Shown: positions 1 through 10,300 of the stretch, piece by piece | How the letters are laid out: every line of letters starts with the position of its first letter | Numbering within the stretch: position 1 is the first letter of the stretch | From: FEN-299 sp963727765 | Lineage (GTDB): Bacteria > Acidobacteriota > Vicinamibacteria > Vicinamibacterales > Fen-181 | Length of the DNA stretch: 64,000 nucleotides | Direction of reading: 5' to 3' | Assembly: GCA_963727765.1 (NCBI GenBank) | Contig: CAVSGZ010000008.1 | Span: 186,001-250,000 of the forward strand | The notes under the pieces: generated by a model | What the model saw: the letters and a program-made list of their open reading frames with translations, nothing else | The model's database searches: none | Told to the model about the DNA's origin: nothing | Position numbers and translations under genes: made by a program

Positions 1-3000
1 GGACAAACCCGGCTGCCCGGCGTGCTGGTGACCGCGACGCCGCACGGCGGCGGTATACCGATCGTGACGTCGACCGGCCTCGACGGCGTGTATGCGCTCG
101 CGCTGCCTGGACCGGGCGCTTACGACCTCAAGGCCGAACTGGCCGCCTTCGCGGCGGTCACGAAGGAACTGGCAGCCGACAAGGTGTGCGGCACCCGCCT
201 CGACCTCCTCATGACGCTGGCCTCGCGCGTGCCGGCGGCCCAGACGCCGGCGCCTGCGGGTCAGCCGCAGGTACCCGCTGGGGCGGCCGCGGCGGCCAAG
301 CCCGCACCGGCCCAGGCGGCGCGCCCGCAAACAACCGCGGCCGGCCAGCGCGGGCAGGGCCCGCAATTCCAGCGGGTCGGCGCAAACGCGACCGGGACCC
401 AGAGTGAGCAGCTGAGCGTGACGGCCGAGGACGCGAGCGCCGTCGCCCAGCACCTCAACCTCCCGCCGGGATTCACGGCCGACACGATGACGGACACGGT
501 GACGGCGTTCGGGCAGACCGGCCAGACCAACGAGTCGATGCTGTTCGGACCGGGCGGCGAGGGCCTGTTCGGGGGGCAGCGTGACGGCATGCCGGGCGTG
601 CCCGGGATGCCGGGCACCGGTGACGCCAGCGCGGCTGGCGCGGGCGGCGCCGGCGGATTTGGCGGCGGCGGCCGCGGCGGCGACATGGGTGGATTCGGCG
701 GCGGCCGCGGCGGCCCGGGCGGCGGCGGCCAGCGTGGCGGTGGCGCGCTCGGCGACCGCCTGGCGTTTGCCAACCGGATGCGCCAGGGCCAGCTGCAGGG
801 GCAGGTGTCCTACACGCTCGGCGGTTCGCCGCTCGACGCGGCGCCGTACTCGCTCAACGGGCAACCGGTGAGCAAGCCCGGAACCCTGCAGCAGCGCATT
901 GCCGCGTCAGTCGGCGGCCAGTTCAAGATCCCGCACCTCTTCGATCTGGGCCCGCGCACGTCGTTCTTCCTGAACTACACGGGCAATCATTCGAGCAACG
1001 CCTACTCGGCGTACTCGACCGTTCCGACCGACGCCGAGCGCGCGGGCATTTTCTCGGCCTCTTCGGTCCAGCTGATCAATCCGTTGACGGGCCTGCCGTT
1101 TCCCGGCAACACGATCACGAATATCAACCCGACCGCGCTCGCGCTGCTCCAGTACATTCCACATGCCAATCAGCCGGGCACCACCAGGAACTTCTACTTC
1201 TCGACGACCACTGCAACCTCGGCCGACGACGTCAATTTCCGCTTCATCAGGCAGTTCGGCGCCCAGACGCGCCGGGGCCAGCGCGGCGGCGCGGGCGGCG
1301 GCGGATTTGGCGGGGGCGGCGGACGCGGAGGCGGAGGAGCCGGCGGCGGCACGAATCTGAACTTCTCGATCCACTACCACCGGCAGGTGTCGACCCAGGC
1401 GACGCCCCTCGGCACTTCGTCGGGCACGTCGGCGCAGACCGGGTGGGACATCCCGGTCGGGATCTCCTTCATGACCAAGGGGATCATGAATCAGGTCAGG
1501 GCCGACTACAACCTGAACGACACGTCCACGATCAACTCCTACGCGGGCGTCACCAACGTGGCCGGCCAGGCCGGGCTCCAGGGCGTTTCGACCGACCCGT
1601 TCGACTGGGGGCTGCCGACGCTGTCGTTCTCCGGCTTCAGCAGCCTGACCGACATCACTCCCTCTTCGCGCCACACGCAGACGGTCTCACTGAGCGACGC
1701 GATGATCCGTACGGTCAAACGCCACAATCTCCGCTGGGGGTTCGGAGTCTCGGACACGCACCTCGACAGCCGGACCGACGCCAACGCGCGGGGATCCTAC
1801 GTGTTCACCGGCCTGTTCACGACCGGGGCGACGGCGGCCGCGGGGAGCGGGGCAGACTTCGCGGACTTCCTCCTCGGCATGCCGCAGCAGGCCTCCGTTC
1901 AGTTCAGCCCGGGGACCGACCGGTTCCGGTCACAGTCGGTGAATGCCTACTTCCAGGACGACTGGCGGGTGTCGTCCAATGTCACGCTCAACTTCGGCAT
2001 CCGGTACGAATACCAGGTGCCCTATAGTGAAGTGAACAACCAACTGGTCAACCTCGACGTGTCGCCAGGATTCACCGCCGCGGTGCCGGTCGACGCCGGC
2101 GGGACGGGCCCGTACTACGGGGTCTACCCGGTGACGCTCGTCAACCCGGACCGGGACGACTTCGCCCCACGCATCGGCCTGGCGTGGCGGCCAAAGCCCA
2201 AGTGGGTGATCCGCGGCGGCTACGGCATCAACTACAGCTCTGTGCCGTATCTGTCGATCGTCCAGAAGCTGGCCAGCCAGCCGCCGTTCGCGACGACCGA
2301 CACGATCATCGGCTCGGCGGGGTCGCCGCTGTCGCTGGCCACCGCCCTGCTGACGCCGTCGACGGGAACGACGAACAATTTCGGCGTGGACCCGAACTAC
2401 CGCATCGGCTACGTGCAGCTCTGGAACGCCGACATCCAGCACGACCTGTCGCAGACGGTCAACGTGGGCTTCAGCTACATCGGCACGCACGGGTCGAGCC
2501 TCGACATCCTGCGCGCGCCCAACCGCGGGCCCGACGGCACGACGATCACCGGCGTCGCGCCGTTCATCTGGGAGTCGTCCGGGGGCATTTCGAACATGCA
2601 CGCCTTTTCGGTCCGAGCGCGCAAGCGGCTGTCGATGGGGTTCCAGGTCGGCGGCACCTACACCTATTCGCGGGCGTTCGACAACGCGTCGAGCCTCGGC
2701 GGGGGCGGCGGCGTGGTGGCGCAGAACGACAAGGACCTGGCCGCCGAGTACGGGCCATCGAATTTCGACGTGCGGCACCGGATCACCAGCGACTTCAGCG
2801 TCGAGCTGCCGTTCGGATCGAACCGGCGGTGGCTGACCAAGGACGGCCTGGCCAACGAGATCTTCGGCGGGTGGATGCTGAACGGCACCCTCTCGTTCTC
2901 GTCCGGCTCGCCGTTCACGGCGCGCGTCTCCGGCGCCGTGTCGGACGTCGCGGGCGGCGTCAACGGGACGCTGCGCGCCGACTACAACGGCCAGCCGATC

Positions 3001-3312
3001 GCGCTGTCGGACCCGACCATCACCGAGTTCTTCAATACCGCGGCCTTCAGCGTGCCGGCCGCGGGCACCTTCGGCACGGCCGGGCGGAACACGATCATCG
3101 GGCCGGCGCAGCGGTCACTCAACATGGCCCTGATGAAGAACTTCACCGTGCGCGGGCTGCGCACGCTGAGCCTGCGGATCCAGGCCAACAACGTGCTGAA
3201 CATGGTGGTCTGGAGTTCGATCAACACGACGGTCAACTCGCCCACGTTCGGCCAGGTCACATCGGTCGGGCAGATGCGGTCGGTGCAGATCGTGCTGCGA
3301 GCCGGCTTCTGA
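1..3312 (+). CDS. Oar-like TonB-dependent receptor, 5' partial
   Basis: The frame is open to the first base, so the N-terminus lies outside the window; 1103 residues are visible. The first ~60 residues read as the end of a carboxypeptidase-regulatory-like (CarboxypepD_reg) beta-sandwich. A low-complexity Ala/Pro/Gln linker follows, then two Gly-rich stretches (GGRGG, GGGGFGG types) at about residues 215-250 and 425-450. The remainder is a long beta-barrel with alternating aromatic strands and the motifs QDDWRV, NFGIRYEY and FAPRIGLAWRP typical of Oar/TonB receptors, ending in aromatic FxxRAGF. Such proteins sit in the outer membrane; the substrate cannot be told from sequence. It lies 14 bp upstream of the VWA gene, a pairing that suggests co-transcription. 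The Gly-rich inserts are unusual but in frame and probably lie in loops. Confidence 0.85.
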   Translation, partial: GQTRLPGVLVTATPHGGGIPIVTSTGLDGVYALALPGPGAYDLKAELAAFAAVTKELAADKVCGTRLDLLMTLASRVPAAQTPAPAGQPQVPAGAAAAAKPAPAQAARPQTTAAGQRGQGPQFQRVGANATGTQSEQLSVTAEDASAVAQHLNLPPGFTADTMTDTVTAFGQTGQTNESMLFGPGGEGLFGGQRDGMPGVPGMPGTGDASAAGAGGAGGFGGGGRGGDMGGFGGGRGGPGGGGQRGGGALGDRLAFANRMRQGQLQGQVSYTLGGSPLDAAPYSLNGQPVSKPGTLQQRIAASVGGQFKIPHLFDLGPRTSFFLNYTGNHSSNAYSAYSTVPTDAERAGIFSASSVQLINPLTGLPFPGNTITNINPTALALLQYIPHANQPGTTRNFYFSTTTATSADDVNFRFIRQFGAQTRRGQRGGAGGGGFGGGGGRGGGGAGGGTNLNFSIHYHRQVSTQATPLGTSSGTSAQTGWDIPVGISFMTKGIMNQVRADYNLNDTSTINSYAGVTNVAGQAGLQGVSTDPFDWGLPTLSFSGFSSLTDITPSSRHTQTVSLSDAMIRTVKRHNLRWGFGVSDTHLDSRTDANARGSYVFTGLFTTGATAAAGSGADFADFLLGMPQQASVQFSPGTDRFRSQSVNAYFQDDWRVSSNVTLNFGIRYEYQVPYSEVNNQLVNLDVSPGFTAAVPVDAGGTGPYYGVYPVTLVNPDRDDFAPRIGLAWRPKPKWVIRGGYGINYSSVPYLSIVQKLASQPPFATTDTIIGSAGSPLSLATALLTPSTGTTNNFGVDPNYRIGYVQLWNADIQHDLSQTVNVGFSYIGTHGSSLDILRAPNRGPDGTTITGVAPFIWESSGGISNMHAFSVRARKRLSMGFQVGGTYTYSRAFDNASSLGGGGGVVAQNDKDLAAEYGPSNFDVRHRITSDFSVELPFGSNRRWLTKDGLANEIFGGWMLNGTLSFSSGSPFTARVSGAVSDVAGGVNGTLRADYNGQPIALSDPTITEFFNTAAFSVPAAGTFGTAGRNTIIGPAQRSLNMALMKNFTVRGLRTLSLRIQANNVLNMVVWSSINTTVNSPTFGQVTSVGQMRSVQIVLRAGF

Positions 3313-3326
3313 GGTCAACGCGCGAC

Positions 3327-5471
3327 ATGGCATTTCATCTTCGATCCCGTATGGTTCGAGCGGCGTCGATCGCCGCGACGATCGGCGTCCTGCTGACTCC
3401 TGGCGGAGCGCGGGTGCTGGTGGCGCAGGGACAGGGGACGGCCCCGCAACGCTCCAACGCCGTCTTCAGGTCCGGCGTCGATCTGGTTACGGTGAACGTT
3501 GTCGTCCGCGACAAGAGCGGGAACATCGTCCGCGGGCTGACGCGGGATGACTTCACGGTGACCGAGGACGGCGAACGGCAGGGCATCCGCACGTTCGACT
3601 TCGAGGAAGTGACCACCAAGCCGATCGAGGCGGCCCCCACGGCGGTGACGACGGTGCTCGGCAGCGTCGGCCGCGCGCCGGCGGCGGCAGCAGCAGCCGC
3701 GGCGGCCCCAGCCGCGCCGGTCATCGACCTGCACGGCCGACGGCTGATCGCGATGCTGTTCGACCTCAGCTCGATGCAGCCCGAGGAGATCAAGCGATCG
3801 GCGGCCTCGGCGCGCGACTACATCCAGAACAAGCTGACGCCGTCGGACATGGTGGCGATCGCCACCCTGTCGACGACGCTCCAGGTGCCCCAGGACTTCA
3901 CCTCGGACCGTACCCTGCTGCTCCAGGTGCTCGGCCGGATGACCGGCGACGAGGGGATGGGATTCGAGGAGATCGTGGCGGGCGATCCGACCGACGACTC
4001 GGCGACGGGCTTCACCGCCGACGACAGCGAGTTCACCCTCTTCAACACCGACCGCCGGCTGCAGGCGATCCAGGCGCTGACCGAGGCGATGGCGCCGATC
4101 GAGCAGAAGAAGTCGCTCATCTACTTCAGCAGCGGGATGACGCAGACCGGCCTCGACAACCGCGTCGCCATGCGCACGGTGGTCGACAAGGCGGTCAGGA
4201 GCAACGTGTCGATCTACGCGGCCGACATGCGCGGCCTGCAAGCGCTCGGGCCGGCGGGAGACGCCAGCCAGGCGAGTACCAGAGGCCAGTCGGCGTTCTC
4301 GGGAGCGGCCGTGTCCGGCCGGTTCGACACGATGTCGGCCTCGCAGGACGCGCTCTCCTCCCTCGCTCAGGACACGGGCGGCCGGGCGTTCTTCGACCTG
4401 AACGACTTCGGGGCGGTCTTCGACAAGGTGGTGGCCGACACGTCGGCGTACTACCTGCTCGGGTTCTCGAGCACCAACCACGCGAAGGACGGCCGCTTCC
4501 GGCGGATCCGCGTGACGCTCAAGCGCCCGGACCTCAAGCTCGAGTACCGCGCCGGCTACTACGCGCCGCGCGACTTCCTGCATGCGGGCCGCGACGACCG
4601 CGAGCAGCAGCTCACCGAGCAGCTCTTCTCCGACCTGTCGGTGACCGACGTGCCGGTCTACGCCTCGTCGGCCTACTTCCGCATGAAGGGCGACCGCTAC
4701 TTCGTGCCGCTCTGGATCATGGTGCCGGGTTCGGCCGTGCCGTTCAACAAGTCCGGCGACAAGAGCAAGGCCACGATCGACATCGTTGGCGTCGTGCGAG
4801 ATCCACAGCAGCGGCCGGTGGCTCGGATCCGGGATACGGTCAACCTGGCCGTGTCGGCGAACGAGCAGGTCGAGCGGAAGAACGTGCAGTACCAGACCGA
4901 TCTCGAGCTGCCGCCCGGCGTGTTCAACCTGAAGGTGGTGGTGCGCGAGAACGAGACCGGGAGCATGGGGTCGTTCGAGGCGTCGATCACCGTGCCCAAC
5001 CTGGCGCGCAACCCCATCAAGCTGAGCTCGGTCATCGTGGGATCGCGTCTGCAGTCGGGCATCAAGAAGGATCCGCGGAACCCGCTGCTGCAGAACGGCA
5101 CCGAGCTCATCCCGAGCGTCGCGCACGTGGTGACCGCGGGGCAGCCGCTCTACCTCTACTACGAGGTGTACGACGCGGCGGAACCCACGGCGACCGGCCC
5201 CGCCAACGAGGCGAAGCCGGCCACGCCGCCCTCCGGCGGGATCCGCGTGGATTCCAATGTCCTCTTCTTCCGCGGCCAGCAGCGCGTGCTCGAGACGAGC
5301 CTGGTGCAGGCCACCGCCGTGACGGTGCCCGACCGCAAGGCGACGACGTTCCAGCTCGAGGTGCCGACAACCGACCTCAAGCCGGGCCTCTACACGTGCC
5401 AGGTCAACATCGTCGACGACGTGGCGGGGACGTTCGCGTTCCCGCGGCTCGCGATCTACGTGAAGAAGTAG
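3327..5471 (+). CDS. VWFA-related acidobacterial-type secreted protein
   Basis: This 714-residue protein starts at ATG 3327, 14 bp after the receptor stop; an upstream extension of the same frame lies inside the receptor gene and is rejected. Residues 1-34 form a signal peptide ending VLVAQ. Next comes a short beta domain with VRGLTRDDFTVTEDG, the opening signature of the VWFA-related acidobacterial family. A von Willebrand A fold follows, with DLSSM as the degenerate MIDAS-type motif near residue 151 and YFSSGMTQTG further on. The C-terminal third is a set of beta domains ending in a Tyr/Val strand. Members are exported; a role in adhesion or envelope protein interaction is assumed in the literature rather than shown. 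An Ala run at about residues 112-125 looks like a linker between the first domain and the VWA fold. Confidence 0.85.
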   Translation: MAFHLRSRMVRAASIAATIGVLLTPGGARVLVAQGQGTAPQRSNAVFRSGVDLVTVNVVVRDKSGNIVRGLTRDDFTVTEDGERQGIRTFDFEEVTTKPIEAAPTAVTTVLGSVGRAPAAAAAAAAAPAAPVIDLHGRRLIAMLFDLSSMQPEEIKRSAASARDYIQNKLTPSDMVAIATLSTTLQVPQDFTSDRTLLLQVLGRMTGDEGMGFEEIVAGDPTDDSATGFTADDSEFTLFNTDRRLQAIQALTEAMAPIEQKKSLIYFSSGMTQTGLDNRVAMRTVVDKAVRSNVSIYAADMRGLQALGPAGDASQASTRGQSAFSGAAVSGRFDTMSASQDALSSLAQDTGGRAFFDLNDFGAVFDKVVADTSAYYLLGFSSTNHAKDGRFRRIRVTLKRPDLKLEYRAGYYAPRDFLHAGRDDREQQLTEQLFSDLSVTDVPVYASSAYFRMKGDRYFVPLWIMVPGSAVPFNKSGDKSKATIDIVGVVRDPQQRPVARIRDTVNLAVSANEQVERKNVQYQTDLELPPGVFNLKVVVRENETGSMGSFEASITVPNLARNPIKLSSVIVGSRLQSGIKKDPRNPLLQNGTELIPSVAHVVTAGQPLYLYYEVYDAAEPTATGPANEAKPATPPSGGIRVDSNVLFFRGQQRVLETSLVQATAVTVPDRKATTFQLEVPTTDLKPGLYTCQVNIVDDVAGTFAFPRLAIYVKK

Positions 5472-5782
5472 ACGGCTTCCGGCTGATGGCCGACGGCTGA
5501 CGGCAGTGCCAGGGTCTTTCGTAGGGCGTGGTCTTTAGACCCGCCGGAGTCGAAGGGCAGGGCTGCCTCTGTGAGGCGCAGGCCTGAAGGCCTGCGCTAT
5601 CTGCCGCGCGCGCCCCATCCCCGGATAACGCAGGGCTTCAGCCCTGCGCAGTGCCGGCTTCAGCCCTATGCGTCGCCGGGGTCAGCCCCTCATCCCCCGC
5701 CCCAAACACCAGCGTGCTATCATGCGCGGCTCGGAGACCAATAAGGGCCGCGCGGCGGTCGGGTGAAGGGGGCGTCGGGACG
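5472..5782. repeat. Gene-free spacer with REP-like palindromes
   Basis: No gene is evident here. The stretch holds a run of GGCTGAyGGCCGAyGGC-type short repeats (about 5482-5502), a strong palindrome with 10-bp arms at 5576-5585 and 5588-5597 separated by GA, a second with 9-bp arms at 5629-5637 and 5640-5648 separated by TC, and a partial third copy around 5652-5667. The loops sit inside GGCTTCAGCC / AGGCCTGAAGGCCT cores. The same core recurs at 37425-37485, which marks a dispersed REP-like family. A TATCAT hexamer at 5718-5723, preceded by TG, may be the -10 box of the downstream regulator. Confidence 0.6.
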
Positions 5783-6551
5783 ATGTCGGCGCAGAATCAA
5801 CTCAGAGGCTGGAAGGACATCGCGGGGTTCCTCGGCACGTCCCTCAGAACGGCGATGAGATGGGAAGACGAACGCGGTCTCCCAATCCACCGCCTGCCGG
5901 GCAGTGGGAAGGACTCCGTGTTCGCCTTCGAGGAGGAGCTCGAACTCTGGGAGCGCTCGAACCCCGGGCGGACGGACGCCGATGCCGCACCGGCGCCGCC
6001 GCCCCGCAGCCTGGGAGGCCACGACTCGGAGGGTCCCCACCCGATTCCCGGTGCGCTCGAGGGGCGACCACCCCAGAGCCATCGCCGCCGTCTCCTGGCC
6101 GGCGGCAGCATCCTCGGTACTCGCGGGACTGGCGGCTTGCGCCATCTGGATCATGGGATGGCCCGGCCGCGTGCCGCTGCAGCCTGGCGCGGTTCACGAG
6201 CGTCCCACCACGCGAGCGCGGACGGCGAGCGAGGCGGCCCCGGTGATCTTGCCCTACGTCCAGCTCGAAGTCGCGAAGCCGGATGGATGGAAGACCACGA
6301 TCCGGGTGGCCGATGGCGGGGCGGCGCAAATCGGTCCCTCGCCCGACCATCCAACCGTGATCCTCCGCCCCCGTCTCACGGGGACCAGCCTGATGCTGGA
6401 GATCGCGCGAGCCGACGGCAAGCCGGTGAAGGACGGAGGGCCCGCCTCTCAACCTCTCGTGCTCGTGCTCGATCCGAACGTAGTCGTTCGAGTCCGCCAG
6501 CCCTTCCCGTTCTCGGTCCGGTGGGTAAGCGCCGAACCTCCTCCGGGGTAG
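5783..6551 (+). CDS. Membrane-tethered HTH regulator (one +1 frameshift)
   Basis: ATG 5783 opens an N-terminal helix-turn-helix domain (GWKDIAGFLGTSLRTAMRWE, then GLPIHRLPG and AFEEELELW), the kind fused to many acidobacterial one-component regulators. A Pro-rich linker and a basic RRRLLAGG stretch lead into a single membrane helix ending ACAIWIMGW. The distal ~100 residues, starting PVILPYVQLEV and ending PFPFSVRWVS, form a probable periplasmic beta domain. HTH and helix are in different frames; the surplus base maps to GTAC at 6117-6120. Repaired, the protein has 255 residues in a ToxR/CadC-like HTH-TM-sensor order. It is convergent with the gene ending at 6571, whose product shows a similar beta-domain layout. 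A genuine pseudogene is the alternative. Confidence 0.6.
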
Positions 6552-6570
6552 CACTCCCGGGGCGCCGTCC

Positions 6571-7062
6571 TCATGGCATCCGCTTGACGCTGCCGTCCGG
6601 GCAGCCGCACGACGCGGCACAACAGTCCCCACACGGGGTTACGACGGCGCACCCGCAGACCACCTCCGAACCGCAGGCCACGCAACAGCGTTCGCCGCCC
6701 GCGCCGGCGGCCGACGCTCCGCTCAGAACCGCAGTTGCCACCGTCCCCAGCCACTTCACCGTGATCGGGAAGGTGGCCTCGGAGAAGCTGGTCGTCTGTC
6801 CTGGCCGAAGGACCTGGCGCTCGGCGTCCCCGGTCGTGAAGGAGTTGGTCGCCGGATCCCAGGCGAGCGGGGTGACGGTGATTTCGACAGTCCCGTCGTC
6901 GTTCAGCGTGGGCGACAGGTCCAGACCCGGCCCGTTCACGACACCCACCGAGCCGTGCTTCCCTGAAGGGACTGTCAAGCGGTTGATGGTTCCGCTCGGC
7001 ATGGTCACCCGCAGGACGATCCCGGGCGGCGGCGACACCATCACGTTCTGGCCCGTTCCCAT
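6571..7062 (-). CDS. Beta-domain protein with Cys-rich C-terminus, unknown
   Basis: I do not recognise this 163-residue protein. ATG 7062 is chosen because residues upstream of it read as noise; a GTG at 7080 is possible. Residues ~10-115 form strands with landmarks VSPPPGIVLRVTMPSG, VPSGKHGSVGVV, LSPTLNDDGTVEITV, LRPGQT and FPITVKWLG. These landmarks occur in the same order as in the distal domain of the adjacent HTH regulator (LEVAKPDG, VADGGAAQIG, ILRPRL, PFPFSVRWVS), so the two look homologous. A short hydrophobic stretch (GTVATAVLSG) is followed by a tail carrying about ten cysteines (CCVACG, VCGCAV, CGDCCAASCGC), which suggests metal binding or disulfides. It is convergent with the regulator (19 bp between stops). 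It may be its ligand or a surface product; this is inference. Confidence 0.5.
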   Translation of the reverse strand: MGTGQNVMVSPPPGIVLRVTMPSGTINRLTVPSGKHGSVGVVNGPGLDLSPTLNDDGTVEITVTPLAWDPATNSFTTGDAERQVLRPGQTTSFSEATFPITVKWLGTVATAVLSGASAAGAGGERCCVACGSEVVCGCAVVTPCGDCCAASCGCPDGSVKRMP

Positions 7063-7204
7063 CTGATCGCCAGTACCCACGCCGCGAGCAGCATCACCAT
7101 CGAATCCTCCACCGGAGATGCAGCGGGCGGAATGCCCGCTCCGGTTGGCGATTCTCGCGGCCCGTCGCCCGGCGCCACAACGGTCAAATGCGGTCAGATG
7201 CCGC

Positions 7205-7238
7205 CAAATGCCGCCATTCGCCCGTTTGGCGGCATTTG
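7205..7238. promoter_or_regulatory. Perfect 12-bp inverted repeat upstream of rhs
   Basis: Arms CAAATGCCGCCA (7205-7216) and TGGCGGCATTTG (7227-7238) are exact reverse complements around a 10-base centre. AAATGC/AGATGC half-copies precede it (about 7185-7200). There is no T-run, so an operator fits better than a terminator. It lies between the divergently arranged Cys-rich gene (start 7062) and the RHS gene (start 7326) and could serve either. Confidence 0.5.
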
Positions 7239-7325
7239 ACAGTTGCGGGGATCGCGCGTTTCGCCGAGCCTGACCGCGGCCGAGATCACACCCCGGTGCC
7301 GTTCTGTTTCTTCCTGGAGGCCGGC

Positions 7326-10300
7326 GTGCCCAAGCCCGATGCGTCTTCCCCCCGCCGTTACGCCGCGCGTCATCGTGAAGCCCAGGCACTCTTGACGGTT
7401 CTCGGCGCACTCTTCATCGTTCTCACCGTCGCCTCACTGCCGGCGGTGGCACAGATCAACCGGTATGAGACGGCGCGGGAGAAGGGTGCGCTGCCCGAGC
7501 ACGGCCCCATCAGTCTGGCGCCCTGGGAGGTGATCGACCCCTGGAGCGGCAACGTCATGCTGTCCTTCGTCGATTTCGTGCTGCCGGGCAACGCCGGCTT
7601 CGACCTCACCGTGAGGCGGGTGTACAACACCAAGGACGGCGGAGGATGGCTCTTCGACATCGGGATGCCGCACATGCGGTTCACCTCTGGCGGGTATCCG
7701 GTCAGTATCGTCAACGGAGACGGCAGTACGACGTGGCTCGCTCAGAACTATCCCAATACCAACATCTTCCGCTCGACCTCGTTTGGGCGCTACACGTGGT
7801 CCACGCGCGTGCTCGAGACGCCGGCAGGCGTGACGTACACCTTCGACTCGTCTGGCCGGCCCCTGACCGCCACCGACGCATTCGGGAATCAGCAAATCGT
7901 GACCTGGAGCGGTGGACGGATCGACCACATCGTCCAGACGCTCGGCAACGGGCAGAGCCGGGAACTCGACTTCGGCTACGATACCCAGGGCGACGTCTCG
8001 TCGCTCTCCTGCCAGGGCAAGACCTGGCAGTACAGCTGGGCGTCCGGTCAGTTGGTCGAAGCGACCCCACCCGCGGGGCCGTCGTGGGCCTTCGGCTACT
8101 CGCGCTCAGTCGTCGGCACGGAAGATCAGTCCGCGATCACCGTCACGACGCCGACTGGAGGCTGGGTGCAGTACGTGTCGCGCATGCACCTGGACGCCTA
8201 CCCCAACGGCTACGATCCCCGTTGGGACAGCTTCACCGTGCGGTCGCGGCAATCGGGCGGAACCGGCGTCGCCGCCGGCACGTGGCAGTTCACCTATCCG
8301 ACGGATGGGACGCCGACCACCACCATCGAGGGGACGAGCGGCGCTACGTACCATGCGCAGTACACGTTCCTCAACAACGGGACATTCTGGACGGTCCCGC
8401 TCGCGTCCGTGACCTTCGGGATCTACCCAACCCAGCAAGAGACCGACTACGCGTGGCAGGAAGGCGTCCTGCTGGGGTCGACGTATTGGGACTACGTGAA
8501 CGGGCAATTGGTGCCGTTCGGTCCCACGCACGCGCTGCTGCCGTCGTCGGTGACGGTGACTCAGAGCGGAAAGACCTACAGCCGTTCCTATCAATACGAC
8601 ATCTACGACACGGCCCATTTCAACCACTTCGGCCAGCCGACGCACATCTCCAGCACCGGAGACTTCTCGAGTTCGAGCGACGTTTTGTACCAGTCCTTCT
8701 CCGGCACCACCTACCTCGGCGACAAGCCCACCTCCGTCACCGTGGACGGGATCACCGGATCGGCGCAGTACGACCCGAACACCGGGTTCCTGCTCTCGCG
8801 GACGGCCCGGCTCCTGACCACGTCGTTCACGCCCGACGCCTACGGGAACGTCCACGTTCAGAACGTCGGCGCAACGCCGCCCACGACGATTGACCACACC
8901 TGGGGCGTCGTCAGTGCGGTCACCGCGCCCCAATCGAGCCTGACCTACACGATTAGCCCGGACGGCAGCGTGGCGACCGCCACGGAGAACGGGCACACGA
9001 CCACCTTGGGTTACGACGCGGCCGGCCGGCTGACGAGCGTCCAACCGCCGGTGGGGAATCCCCTCGCGATTACCTATGCCGCTGACGGGAGTGGAGTGAC
9101 GAAGAGCCGGGGCGCGGCCTGGACGACGGTCTGCCTGGATGGATTCGGGCGCACCGCCTTCACCTTCGACAGCACGGGTGCGCGCACCGACGTGGAGTAC
9201 GACGCGATGGGGCGCGTCGTCCGCCAGAGCCTGCCGTACACGACCACGCCCGCGCCGAGTTCGTGCTCGAGCCCGCCCGCCTCCGCGCCGCCCTCGACGC
9301 ACCTCCAGTACCGATGCGCTCGGGCGGCTGACCACGCGGACGAACCCGAACAACACGACCGTGACGTATGCCTTCGGCGCCACGACGACCGGCCTGCTCA
9401 CGACGACGACCGACGAGTTGGGCCGCACGACGACGCAGGTCTTCCAGGCATCTGGTTCGCCTTCAAGCGCTCGCCTCAAATCGGTCACCAACGCCGACAA
9501 CAGGACGACGACGTACTCCTACAATGACGCCGGCCAGCTCACCCAGATCCTGGCCCCGAACAACTTGGCCAAGACGTGGACGTACAATCAACGGGGCCTG
9601 GTGTCGGAGACCCAGCCCGAGTCTGGCACGGTGTCGTACACCTACGACGCGCTCGGCCGTGTCGCAACCCGCACGGACGCGCTCTCCCACGTCACGACCT
9701 ACACCTACGACTCCAGCAATCGCATCGTCGGCGTCACGACGCCGTGGAATGCCGCGTACAACGCGGCCGTGCAGTACGATGCGTCGGGCAGCCGGACATC
9801 GGCGTCGAACGCGTACGTGACGAGCCAATTCGAATACGATGCCGGGAGCCGGCTGACCAGGCGCATCGACGAGATCACGGGGCATCGCTTCGAGACGAGC
9901 TTCGGCTACGATGCCAACGACAACCTGACCGATCTCTGGTATCCGTCGGGCAACCGCGTGACGTACGACTACGACTCGAACAACCGGCTGGTCCGGGTCT
10001 ACGATACGGAGCGGGGCTTGGAGTTCGCGCGGGACTTCGTCTATCGGCCGTCGGGCGCGGTGGCGTCGTACACGAGCGGCAACGGGATCGTCAACGCGGT
10101 GCAGTACAACGACGTGGAACAGCCCACCCACATCGGCTCGAGCGGGGGCGTCGTGGACCTCAGCTATACCTATGACGATGCCGGCCACGTCACGGGGATT
10201 GCCGACCCGCGACCGGGCCAGAGCGCGACGTACGCCTACGATGCGCTGAGCCGGCTCCTGACCGCCACGGGCCCCTGGGGCACGCTCACCTACGTCTACG

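Noticed and set aside
655..760. Repeat array or CRISPR in the Gly-rich stretch of the TonB receptor
   Set aside because: The repeats are in-frame GGC/GGN glycine codons of irregular length with no spacers; it is a low-complexity loop.
2184..3326. Long N-terminal extension of the VWA protein
   Set aside because: The extension lies over the receptor gene in another frame and has Arg/His/Pro-rich shadow composition; the signal peptide at 3327 marks the true start.
3315..5126. Long antisense open frame opposite the VWA gene
   Set aside because: It has Arg/Val/His-rich composition and no domain, typical of antisense shadows in GC-rich genes; many similar frames in the window were ignored.
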